This document shows positions 49,581 to 60,220 of a stretch of DNA of 64,000 nt, in pieces (within the stretch, counting starts at the first letter, position 1; every line of letters starts with the position of its first letter). Source of the stretch: Dichomitus squalens LYAD-421 SS1 (lineage: Eukaryota > Basidiomycota > Agaricomycetes > Polyporales > Polyporaceae); NCBI RefSeq assembly GCF_000275845.1, contig NW_006766883.1, positions 1,697,163 to 1,761,162 of the forward strand. The letters run 5' to 3'. The notes below the pieces were generated by a model. That model saw only the letters and a list, made by a program, of their open reading frames with translations. It was not told where the DNA came from and searched no databases. The translations under genes were made by a program, and so were the position numbers.

Positions 49581-50240
49581 TCAGTGCCCGCGAATATAGT
49601 ATACAGCCTCTTCGTAGACGTACCCGGCGATCAAAATGGAGCCGCCAATGGGCGTAATGGGGCCCAACCACCTGAACCTGCTCCGGCGGAGAGTGCTCAG
49701 AACCTCGCCACCCACGTCACACTGACAACTACTCACCGATCCCGAGCAAGCACCAACGCCAGAATGCTGCCAGAGAACACAGACGCCCCGACAGCGATGG
49801 CAGGTCCCGCGAATCTGTGCACAGCGAACCTCGGGTGAAGGGACACGAGCAGCAAAGCTAGCCCATTAAACACCTTCACCAGCGTGGGTCAGCGACTATC
49901 AAACAGCCACAATAATCGTCCGAGCGGGCAGAACAGCCTCAAGCTCGCACTCGCTTGGATCTCGACACTTACCGCATAATGAGATGCAGTCTCCCAGGCA
50001 TGGACTTTGTCAGGGGTGATCCCCGGCCTTTTACGCAGGCCATGCGAGCCGAAAGCACCAGCGACGATGCCAGCAGCAGCTTTGTCCGACAGCGGCCGAC
50101 TGCAGTCAGCACCGACAAGATCTAACCCCGGCGTAGTATCCTTCACCTAATAAAGCTCCCGTCCTCCACAGCAAGGCGGGTCCAGGAAATGCCCCCGTGG
50201 CGCGAGGAAGCAATGGGGTAGACGGCAAAGGCCCTGACAT
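49581..50240 (-). CDS. TMEM256/DUF423 small membrane protein
   Basis: Small multi-pass membrane protein of the conserved TMEM256/DUF423 family, biochemical role unknown. Four exons. Exon 1 from the ATG at 50238-50240 (MSGPLPSTPLLPRATGAFPG) ends RTGALL. Exon 2 has the family motif GIVAGAFGSHGLRKRPGI and VHAWETASHYA. Exon 3 is VFNGLALLLVSLHPRFAVHR with two membrane segments. Exon 4 is FRWLGPITPIGGSILIAGYV and ends GH-stop at 49581-49583. About 144 residues, usual for the family. The first intron must use the acceptor acaaag to keep frame; a stronger-looking ctgactgcag 20 nt upstream would shift it. Open frames in the track of other strands here are not coding. Confidence 0.87.
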
Positions 50241-51461
50241 GAGTATTCAGCTCTTAGATGAGGTGGAGTGATCAATGTAGAAGGTTAGGTTGTGATGTGT
50301 TGTACTGCTCACGCGCTGTTCGGCGGCGGCTCCGTCCAATTGCCGGGCGTTGAGTGCCGGATTAGGCAACTCTTCCACTGCAGCCGAGACACGCCTTTCG
50401 GACATGACGTCCATCCTCGGTTGGCCGTCGTATGCGCGTTGTCTCTCGCGTTCCGCAAGGTGAAAAAGAGGAATGTTGTACACCATTACGGTGGGCTCGT
50501 GTCCTTGCCATTTATTGCATTGCATTGCTGAAACATTGTTGTTCAATGGGTAGGTAAGCGACCGACGACGAGGAAGCATTCGCAGACCCGAGTGGGGCAA
50601 CAACGAAAGAGGTGAGCGGATTCGCAGACTTGCATATGGCCTGTCTCCTGCGGATCATAATTTGAGTTCACAGCACGTTGTCCCGCCGGTCGTGTTATTT
50701 TGCGGTAAGTGACGCGCTACACAAACCCCAACTGCGCCCTTGCACAGTACCTTAACAGACGTTCCTGGATCCCCCTCGACCGTGAGAGCCAATCAGGAGG
50801 ACGTAATGGTCGTTCACCGATGTGTTCCGGTGCTTTTGACAGCCCGCCGTCCCAATTCTACGCCGCTAGCACAAGGCGGAGTATCTCTGCACCGCAGGCT
50901 GTTCGGAGGCCTGTTCCACAAATTTTGGGAGTTCCGGCCGCGGCTGCGGATACAATGCCATCCCAGTGGTCTTAACAAGATATGGTATTCTTTGAGCTGC
51001 GTCGAAGTCAGCAGCAGCAGCATCGGTGCTTCTGTACGTTGTGCAGGCGGAGTAGCGGCTCTCTGCACGAGGCCCTCCTATATGTTGAAGAAAAAATCAT
51101 AGATTAAACCCCGATGTTTCTTCCTATTTCGGCATCGTGCACGATGACTGCCTTCCCGAGTCCTTGAGGTAAAGGTTTAAGCTACAGGTTTTGATTAGTG
51201 CCTGAGTGACTGCGTGTCGAGGACGTGCACACATGGCGGTAGATTTCATATTGACCAACCACGAACCGTGAACTTCAGCGTCGGCTGCCGAAGTCCCCTT
51301 CTGTGCCACGAGACAGCGGCATCCCTTTCATATTCACTAACAAAAGCGCAAGCGTTATTCCCCGCTACATCGTGCTCACTCTCACCCCATCTTCAACCCC
51401 GTTCTCTCTGGTTCGTCCGCTATCCGTCGTATCTCCTTTCCAGAGACAGCCCCTATAACGG
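50241..51461. other. Divergent region between TMEM256-like and BTB genes
   Basis: 1.2 kb with no supported gene. It contains both promoters. The last 120 bp before 51462 are CT-rich, as in other leaders in this window. Confidence 0.4.
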
Positions 51462-52684
51462 ATGGAATATTTCGATCTGCCCACCAGCACCTCATCCTCT
51501 AGCAGCAGCACTGCATCTCAGGCGACCGGATGGAGGGGCACTCAGCATGCGACTATAACATTAGAAGAAGGGGAGGAGAACGTCCCGACGCCGGTACGTA
51601 TTCCTGCCTGCATTCTAAACAACCTCGGCCACAGCACAGCTCACATTGCCACTGTGGGGCCGGTTAGGTGGGCACCCCCCTCGATCATCCCAACGCTATC
51701 TCGATCTCGACAGCATTCCATCCCTCCCTGGCTGTCGACGACTGCCCTCCCGACATCATTATCGTCTCATCTGACAATGTCCACTTCTACACCCATCGAC
51801 ACCGTCTCCTCGCCGCCTCCGCCAACCGCATGGGCAACCTCATACCCTCTGACGATGCGGAGGCCTCCGCCACGCCGATCACGGTGGCCATGCCCCACCC
51901 ATCGCCCGTCGTGAACATCATCCTACACACCATGTACGGGCAGTCATGCGTCCACTACCTCCCCACGCTAGAGATGGTTGAGGTCGCGCTGGACGCCCTC
52001 GCCCTCTCGTATGGCGTCCCCTTCCAGCCATCGGCCCTGCCCAACCAGCCCATCTACACGCTTCTCCTCTCCTTCGCCCCATACCGCCCGCTCGACGCCT
52101 ACGCCGTGGCGGGCAAGCACGGCCTCGAGGAGGCGGCCGTCGCCATCTCCTCGCACCTGCTCGCGTACGACCTCGCGCGCCTGCCCGACAGCGTCTCGCA
52201 GAAGATGGGGGCCCTCTACCTCAAGCGGCTCTTCCTCCTGCACCAGTCGCGCCTCATCGCGCTCCGCAACATCCTGTATAAGCCGCCCGCGACGCACCCG
52301 CCCACGGTCATGTGCAACGAGGTGTCCCAGCAGCGGATGCTGAGGGCGTGGGCGTTCGCCGTCGCGCAGCTCGTGTGGGACGTCCTGCCGAGTGAGTCCT
52401 CGCCGTCTGCTTTGCGTTGTGGAAGTTCCGGCTCGAGCGTGCCCGCCTCCCCGCCGGGGTACAGGTGTGTCGACGAGTGCGTTACAGGCGTTATTAGAGC
52501 CCGTTGGGGCGGCGATCGACTGCCCATATTGCTTGGCGGCGCTACATCGCCGCGTTCAGGAGGTCGTGTACGAGTGGTCGGCGGTGAAGGTACGTCGTCC
52601 TCGTCCGCTGCCGGTCGGCGGCTGGCTGACGGGCTTGGTACGCCTTTTCTTTCGAAGCGAACGATTTAGAGTCCCGATATCTAG
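51462..52684 (+). CDS. BTB/POZ-like domain protein
   Basis: Resembles the large, lineage-expanded BTB-like protein group of basidiomycetes, whose roles are mostly unknown (protein-protein contacts; some BTB proteins are ubiquitin-ligase adaptors). The ATG at 51462 starts MEYFDLPTSTSSSSSSTASQ. After an intron (donor gtacgt at about 51594, acceptor ggttag) the BTB-like fold appears: HPSLAVDDCPPDIIIVSSDN, VHFYTHRHRLLAASANRMGN, then ILHTMYGQSC and the helical LEMVEVALDALALSYGV. C-terminal helices include YAVAGKHGLEEAAVAISSHL. A second intron (about 52391-52476) leads to VSTSALQALLEPVGAAIDCP. The end is uncertain: splicing a gtacgt..tttag intron gives WSAVKSPDI-stop at 52684, while reading through gives a stop at 52709. 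Confidence 0.75.
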
Positions 52685-53748
52685 CTGTGCTATGGGTCGG
52701 GATGTGTGATTGCGTATACGCAAAAATTGGCTCGAAGTCTGTCCTTGCTTTCTCACCTCGAATTTTCACAATGCCTGTCGCCACGACCCCCGATCGCCCT
52801 ATCAACAATGTAGCCACTATCTCATGCAAGCTGTCTACCACCTATCTCGAATATACACGTTGTGTGGCACCGAGGTACACGGTGGGCGCACGCACCTGAT
52901 ACGGCAGGTGTACAAAAGCAAGAGAAGCAAGAGAAGCTCTGTTCCTGGTAATTGGTGTTCCAACAGACCAAGAAAACACAGCATCGTTTCCCTATAAGGG
53001 CCCGCCTCAGCTTTTGTGTATCAAGGCGGACACTTGTGGACCGATATCTACGTGACGGTAACCTAAAGATACAACCCCAGATTTGAGGGTCATACCACAG
53101 ATTGGTCGTTTGGCACAACTGTATCTGGGAGCGAATCTGGGGAGAATGTATGAAGTCCTTCGCAATGCAACAGTCACATTGATTGATTTGTCACCACGGT
53201 CATAAACTAAATCGCCTGAACTCACAGTATTATGTAGTAGCGAATACAAGATCGATCGACTAGGCTGGCCGGCACGTCGATGCCGGCGGTTATTTGAGCG
53301 GACGGTGATCATATTGCTGGCCAGTCTAAGCAATGCTGAGAACCAAACGACCGAATGCTGTTTTGCAATCACAATTGTATGCACCAGTTGCTTACGGTCG
53401 GATTTATTGTTGGTGCTGCGTCTCTTGCGACCAGCTCGGTTGGCCGACAGTGACGTAGGGCGCGTCCAGAGCTTTTGCTTGCCATGTACTACAACTTGAA
53501 AAGACAGGAGGCGGAAGAGCCCTTCAACATCAACCCAGGTCGATTGGAAGAAATCAAGACATACCCTACATAGCTGCTGTCTAATTAACACAATCGAAAT
53601 GGCAATTGGCCCGTTGAGCCACGTGATTGAGCAGCGATCAACGATTTTTGTTAAGCGCCCGAGTGCAGGTGCACTGTGGTCGGTGAGCGCGAGAGATTCG
53701 CCCATAGCTCGTCCTCCTTAGTCTTCCTCCTCCTCCGCTCGCTCAGCT
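52685..53748. other. Spacer between BTB gene and SPB1
   Basis: About 1 kb with no supportable gene on either strand. The last 50 bp before 53749 are CT-rich, as expected for the SPB1 leader. Confidence 0.4.
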
Positions 53749-56700
53749 ATGGGAAAGGCTCAGAAGAAGACAGGGAAGGGCCGTCTTGACAAGTATTACA
53801 AGCTTGCCAAGTAAGTCACTGTCTCTCCGACACTTACTGTTCTTCTCCTTAGCATGTTTGTACAGGGAGCAAGGGTACCGCGCTCGTTCGGCCTTCAAGC
53901 TCATCCAGCTGAACAAAAAATACTCGTTCCTTGAGTCAGCAAGATGTTGCATAGATTTGTGTGCTGCTCCAGGAGGTTGGCTTCAGGTCGCAAGCAAGTA
54001 TATGCCTTTGAATAGTGTTATTGTCGGTGCGTATACCTCCTTTTCTGCTCGCATCGCTTGAACACACCTTTCTGCAGGTGTCGATCTGGTACCCATTAAG
54101 CCAATCCCCCGCGTCGTCACCTTCGCTGCCGACATCACCACCACCAACTGTCGTAACCTGATTCGTAACGAGCTCAAGGATTGGAAGGCCGACGTCGTCC
54201 TGCACGATGGTGCGCCCAACGTTGGTACCGCCTGGGTGCAAGACGCCTACAGTCAGTCCGAGCTTGTGCTCATGTCTCTCAAACTTGCCGCCGAGTTCCT
54301 CATCAAGGGCGGGACGTTCGTGACGAAGGTCTTCCGCTCCGTCGACTACAACAACCTCATCTGGGTCTTCAACCAGCTCTTCGGCAAGGTCGAGGCGACG
54401 AAGCCCCCCTCGTCTCGTAACGTCTCCGCTGAGATCTTCGTCGTATGCCGCGACTTCCTCGCCCCCAAGCACATCGACCCCAAGTTCTTTGACCCGAAGC
54501 ACGTCTTCAAGGATCTCACTGCGTCTGCCCCCGCGGAGGAGCAGGCCGTTGCGAAGAATGCGCAGGCGAATGTCTTCCAGCCGGAAAAGAAGCGCCGGCA
54601 CCGTGATGGCTACGCTGACGGCGACTACACTTTGTACAAGGACTCCGGCGCCGCGGACTTCGTCAGGTGTCAAGATCCTATCGCATTCCTTGGGACATAC
54701 AACAAGATCACGTTCAAGACTGACGAGGAAAAGGAATGGCAGAAGCTAGACATCACCACTTTGGACGTGCTCGCCAATTGTGAGGACCTGAAGGTCCTTG
54801 GCAAGGGTGACTTCAAGACCTTGCTCAAGTGGCGGATAGCCTTACGAGAGGAGGTGTGTACTTCGCACAAATGGGCGGCTGTAAATCCTCATGTGCGCTG
54901 CAGATCGGCCTTGAGGTCAAGACGAAGCCCACCGAGGAGCTGACCGAGACCGTGGAGGTTGTCGAAGAGGTCGACGAAGAAGCGCAGATCCAGAATGAGG
55001 TGCGTTTCGCGTCTTACTGTGTTCACACATACATCAATACAACTTCTGTAGCTCGAGCGATTTAACGCAGAAGCTGCCGCCCGTGCCAAGCGCGAACGCA
55101 GACGAGCGAACGAGATCAAGGCGCGCACTATCCAGCGTATGCAGCTGCGCATGACCGCGCCCATGGATATCGGTATGGAGCAGTCGGATGCCGCACTACG
55201 AGGCCAGGACGACATCTTCGAGCTCGATGACGCGTCTAATGCCCTGAAGGGTCAGCGCCCTGAGGCCGGCTACGACGAGTCATCAGACGAGGAGGATGGC
55301 GACGTTGAGGGAGAGGAAGAAGATGAAGAAGCATTGGATTCGGAGGAAGAGCGGGAGCGGAAGGTCGCAGGGTTGGAGGAAGAGCTGGACGGTCTGTATG
55401 ATGCGTACCGGGAGCACCTCAGGGAGCGGGACGCGAAGTACAAGGTGAAGGAGGCGCGGAAGAATAACAAGCTTCGCGAGGAGACGTGGCTCGGTGTCGG
55501 CAAAGGCGATGAGTCGGACGACAGCGCCGCTGAGGAGGGAGGCTATGAGAGGGTTCAGCGGGCGAAGGCACGCATCGGCGAGCATGACTCGGACTCGAGC
55601 GACGACTCCAGTGATGAGGCGAGCGAGGCCGAGGATATACGGGTAGCTGGGAAGAAGCGGAGGCGGACGGACGGGCCTGCGGAGGGTCCGTCGAAGAGCA
55701 AGAAAGCACGGACAGCCGCCAAGCTTGAGGAGCCCAAGCCTGCTCCATCCTTGAGCCGATCTGCTCAGCTCTGGTTCGAGCAGGACATCTTCGCGGGGGC
55801 TGGCGAGGTCATGGTGGATGATGAAGAGGAAGATGAGGAAGAAGACGAAGATGAGGAAGAAGACGAAGATGAGGAAGAAGACGAAGATGAGGAAGAAGAC
55901 GAAGATGAGGAAGAAGACGAAGATGTGAGCGAGGAAGATGAGGAGGCATGTCCAAGGTTCTTCTCGCTACCTTTTACAACATCTATAACTCGTTCTACAG
56001 GCTCCGTCGGGAGAGGACGATTTCGACGACTTCGAAATCGTACCACAAGATCAGGATGACGACGTCGAGATGTGGGACGTTGAAGGCGAGAATGAGGATG
56101 AGATCAAACAGGCGAAGATCCAAAGTATGTCTCATTTCGCTGTCGCTGACCGATTCGCAGCCAACGTAACAATTTTGCAGAACATGGGCTCATCACAGCA
56201 GAAGCCGTCACTCTGGCCCAAGCCCTCGTCAATCGCCAGAAGACCCGCACAGACCTCATTAACGATGGCTTCAACCGCCATTCACTCAACTCCAAAGAAG
56301 GCCTTCCCTCTTGGTTCCTAGACGACGAGCAGAAGCACTATAAGTCGAACTTGCCCATAACCAAGGAGGCCGTCGCCGCACTCCGTGCCAAGATGCGTGC
56401 CCTCGACGCACGTCCGATCAAGAAGGTCGCCGAGGCCAAGGCGCGCAAGAAGTTCAAAGCGGCCCAGCAGCTGGAGAAGGCCAAGAAGAAGGCCGAGGGC
56501 GTGAGCGAGACATCCGATATAACGGAGCGCGAGAAGGCGAAGCAGATCGAGAAGCTCATGGAGAAAGGCATGAAGGGCAAGAAGCGAAAGGAGGTCAAGG
56601 TCGTTGTCGCGAAGGGTGTCCACAAGGGCTTGAAGGGACGGCCAAAGGGCGTGAAGGGTCGCTACGTGATGGTCGACCCAAGAATGAAGAAAGAGGTATG

Positions 56701-56805
56701 CGTCTCCATCTGTCCATACCAGAGCGACGGGCTTATTCCACGCTGTCATAGATGCGCGCACAGAAACGGAAAGAGAAAGCGAACAAAAAGCGAAAGCGGA
56801 CGTGA
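53749..56805 (+). CDS. SPB1: Spb1, FtsJ-type 27S pre-rRNA 2'-O-methyltransferase
   Basis: Nucleolar AdoMet-dependent methyltransferase that modifies a guanosine in the peptidyl-transferase region of 27S pre-rRNA during 60S assembly. The ATG at 53749 gives [20 protein letters not shown]. After an intron come [19 protein letters not shown] and the AdoMet loop [15 protein letters not shown] (about 53948). The FtsJ K-D-K-E tetrad is visible: [16 protein letters not shown] (about 54196), [10 protein letters not shown] (about 54325) and [10 protein letters not shown] (about 54427). The middle has [17 protein letters not shown] and [14 protein letters not shown]. An acidic and charged segment holds five exact 18-bp repeats (55832-55921). 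The Spb1 C-terminal domain follows ([20 protein letters not shown], then [40 protein letters not shown]). A final tiny exon reads [21 protein letters not shown], with TGA at 56803-56805. Complete. Confidence 0.95.
55832..55921 (+). repeat. Five-copy 18-bp coding minisatellite
   Basis: Five exact tandem copies of GATGAGGAAGAAGACGAA inside the SPB1 acidic region, encoding (DEEEDE)5 in frame. A less regular GATGAAGAGGAA flank precedes it. Exactness at DNA level points to recent expansion by slippage or unequal exchange. Because the unit is a multiple of three, copy-number change keeps the frame. Confidence 0.95.
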
Positions 56806-56971
56806 TCCTACTGGCTCTCCTTCCTCTATCACTCTTCCCGCTGTATTCCTTACCGTCATTTTCGGGCTCGGTCATGCACGCACATTATGTATCCATGCAT
56901 CCTATATCCCATTACGACTATATTGCATTACTACTCTTAGATGTGCGCGTACTCCTAGATATGTGCATGTC

Positions 56972-59900
56972 CTATATGAATTGCTCGGTTCCGCTGGCAA
57001 ACGGGATAGCATTCACTTGGCGGTAGGTCATAGTCGAGAGCTTGTCGCAGTCCTCGAGGAACCGTTTCCATGCGTCTTCGGAGGTCGGATTGTAGCAAGC
57101 CACCTAATGCAGGCCGCGTGAACACGAAGTAGTCGAGGCAGCTAAAGGCGAAGGCGTACCTCGCAGCGCATGGTCTTCTGATTGCTCTCCAAGTCAAGTA
57201 TGCTCTCGCACACCGCGCGCGTCGCAGGGACCTCGTCGTTCTCGATGCTCTGGAATGACGTGCGAGAATCAGCGACTTCCTCCTCGCTCTGCCTTACGCT
57301 GGCATTTGCGCGCAAGAGATAGTCCACTCCTCGATGCCGTATCTGCAGTGGCGGGCTGGGCTGGTTAGGCTGGCTATCCGACCCATTCAGGCTTCGTGAC
57401 GGCAATCAGAAAAATCAAGTTCCAGGAGAATTCGACGTATAGCAACGTACAAAGCTTCCAACTCCTTGAGATACTGCTGCAATTCCGCAGGTTGCTGCGA
57501 CACCGGCAGATTAGTCGAGCTGTCCACGCTGAATTGCAAATCCATCGGTCTGATCGCGGGAAAACGAAAGCGCAGATAGGTCAGTATACCTCCGCGGGGA
57601 ACGGCTGCGACAAGGCCACATGCGTCGTGTCTCCTCCATGAGACGGCGATCACAATACTCACCGGTCGGGCATCATCACGTTGACGTCTGCTTGAACACC
57701 GGTCCAGCATCGGGACGCAGACAAGATCGGCATCGAGGGCTGCAGCTCTTCATCTTGCGTCTCGGCTGCATTGATCGAGGATGTCGATGGTGGCGTCTCC
57801 GAGACCGCTTGCCTGTCGGATCGCGATATCTCGTGAAGAATATCGTCTAGAACATCGGGCATGTCCTCGTATTTCGTCGGCTTCGGCTCCTCGAGTGTGA
57901 CTTCGAGCGAAAGAGTCTTCCTATGATGGACAATAGGGGCAGAAGCCGAGATGTACGACGGGTCATCTATCGGCGTCGAAGGTCCTTTCGCGGCAGACGA
58001 ATCGGGCGAAGGCGAGAACGAATGATATACTAGGCGGTGAATCACTTTCTGATGGGCAGGAGAGGTGTTGAGCAGTGGCAGGGGGAGGCTATTCGGCGCA
58101 CGTCATTGATCGAACCGAGCACGCAATTGATGGTGGGGAGGTACGCACTCTGGAACAAATGTCACGTTGACAGCGGGGTTGTTGACCATCCACTTCCGAA
58201 CTTTGCCGAACGGATGTTGCCCTGTAAGTGGCGGTACAAGTGTAGTACGTTGTTCCTTGGAGGTTCGTGTGAGTAACATATGGCCAAGACTGTGGTTAGA
58301 CGGTTAGTATCAATCAAGCGCTCATGCGAGAATAACCTACGAAGCCTTCAGGACCACGTCAGCTGGAGCCAGCTGGTCCGGTATACTTCCGAGAAGCAAG
58401 TTCTTAACCTGAACAGTCCGACTGAGAGGCAGTCAGTCGACGCGGTAATAGCAAGACGGAGCAGACTTACTCGAAGTCTGCCACAAAGTGGCCCTTTCCG
58501 GACGCCAGCCCTTCCGCCATGTCTAGGTCTTCTCGGAAGCTACCACTGAGCCACTCCCCAACGCGACGTAATCGGAACGCGCCACTCGTGTTCATCGAGA
58601 GAGGGAGATCTCGTGGAGAGAAGTAAGGATAGAGCGCATATTCCCGGGGAAACATGGCTAAGGGATCGGTCAGGTAGGTTGAATGCGTGGCACTTATGGG
58701 CAGATACGCTAGTACAGGTATACGCGGGTGTTCGACAATCTACCGTTGATACATCAGTTTTTATTGTGCTCTGTCAGCAGAGCCAGCAAACCTGGTGGAT
58801 TGCTCTACTAGTTAGTCGCGTCGCCGCCTCTAACGCTTGCTGACCCTTCGCAGTTATTCTGACCTGGTGTAGTTGTTGAGAGACAATTTCAAAATGCTTG
58901 CAAGATCTTTGACACCACATACCTTCCCCGGGGATGATGGAACGTTTTCGACGAAAGCTTGGCATAACCGAGATATTCGCTCGATCATGTCCGGCGGAAT
59001 GGGAATGGGGAATGGCAAATCAAACTCTTGTGACGTGAATGACTTATGAAAACATGTATATCAGCTACGAGCAGAAAACATAATGATAGAGCGTACTCGG
59101 CCAATGACAGCAATATGCTCGAAGAGCTCTCGCACGCCGCTCCGCGTGCCCTCTGCTCGCAAAGCTAACAGCTTGCCTCGGCGTTTCAGCGAAATGTGCA
59201 CATCGAAGTCTTGTGACATGCGCTTCAGGTCCATCCCATCTGAGATCCATGAGGTAACGAATTATGCACACGAAGCAAATCGACATACCCTTGCCCAGGA
59301 TCAGGAAAAGCTGGCTAACCGTGACGGGCAGCTCTTCAAGTTGTAGCATCAGAAACACGAACACCTCTCGCGCAACGACTGGACTCACCGTTAGTGACGA
59401 CCTCCGTTTTATCCCGCTTCGCTTGCTCCACGTCGGCCAGCTTGGGCCACTTCCAGAGCTGCTCCATGATAGACTCCGCATAGTCTGCCTTCTTGCGACT
59501 AGTCGAGCAATGCCTGCTCGTGCCCAGCTCTTGCACGAGAAACTTCCGCAACTGCTCCTTCGTGAAGGACCTCATCAAAGTGTTGAGGGTGGCGTTGTAG
59601 ACCTCGGCATACTTGGGCGAATAAACATGAGGACGTTCCGGCTGATACCGATCAAGGTCAAAACGCGTTGGCTCGATGCCTGAAGCATTGATGGTGGCCA
59701 AGTAGGTTTGGACGCGCGAGAATGGCTCTACTACGCTTGTTTCCTGAGAGACGGAAGGAGCGAGCTTCCGCTGCGCGCTGGATGAGCTGCTGGACGCGTT
59801 CGCGTTGCTTGGGCCCGCGACCGGCGCAGAATCCGAGTGTTCCGGCTCATGACGTGGTTGGGTGGCCAGTGACGAGTTACAGCGGCATTTGGGAAGGGAA

Positions 59901-60079
59901 CGACAAGCAGCAGAGAGCGAGTGCGATGCTCTGGCCTGGCGAAGGAGTGGCATTGACATGAGCAGAGTGCAGTACGCAGAATGTCGACGAGCCCTGACGC
60001 GAGAGCAGCCACTCAACTCAGCTAAACCGCGACATTTGCTTGGCGCCCAATACAGCGCTGTGAGCGTCTGAAATCGCAT
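56972..60079 (-). CDS. SLS1-like mitochondrial protein with KH-like repeats
   Basis: Resembles the fungal Sls1 family (mitochondrial inner-membrane-associated proteins that help link mitochondrial expression and translation). The ATG at 60077-60079 begins a long Arg-rich leader; a second start, [15 protein letters not shown] (60-63 residues in), also looks like a presequence. Then follow [20 protein letters not shown], a block [17 protein letters not shown], and [20 protein letters not shown] (about 59440-59480). KH-like stretches appear across tiny exons: [15 protein letters not shown] plus [20 protein letters not shown], and [19 protein letters not shown] (about 58805-58875). Further exons: [92 protein letters not shown] and [20 protein letters not shown], ending EQFI-stop at 56972-56974. 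Around a dozen introns, all in phase except one junction near 57600-57640 that stays ambiguous. Confidence 0.75.
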
Positions 60080-60220
60080 CCCTCCCCGGGCCGCTACCGG
60101 TCCTCACATGCATCTAGCAAGCACCGAAAATTACATTGCAAGCAGAGAAAGCACAGCGAAGTACAGCGGACGGGTCTCGTCGTAAAGGTCGTAAAACGAG
60201 CATGATTGCGTTCAATCCCC

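Noticed and set aside
55765..56046. Poly-Ser protein on the minus strand
   Set aside because: Reverse-strand reading of the Asp/Glu minisatellite of SPB1.
58535..58565. tRNA-like start on the minus strand (GGGGAGTGGCTCAGTGGTAGC)
   Set aside because: It lies inside a coding exon of the SLS1-like gene (VGEWLSGSF) and no anticodon or T-arm pairs follow.
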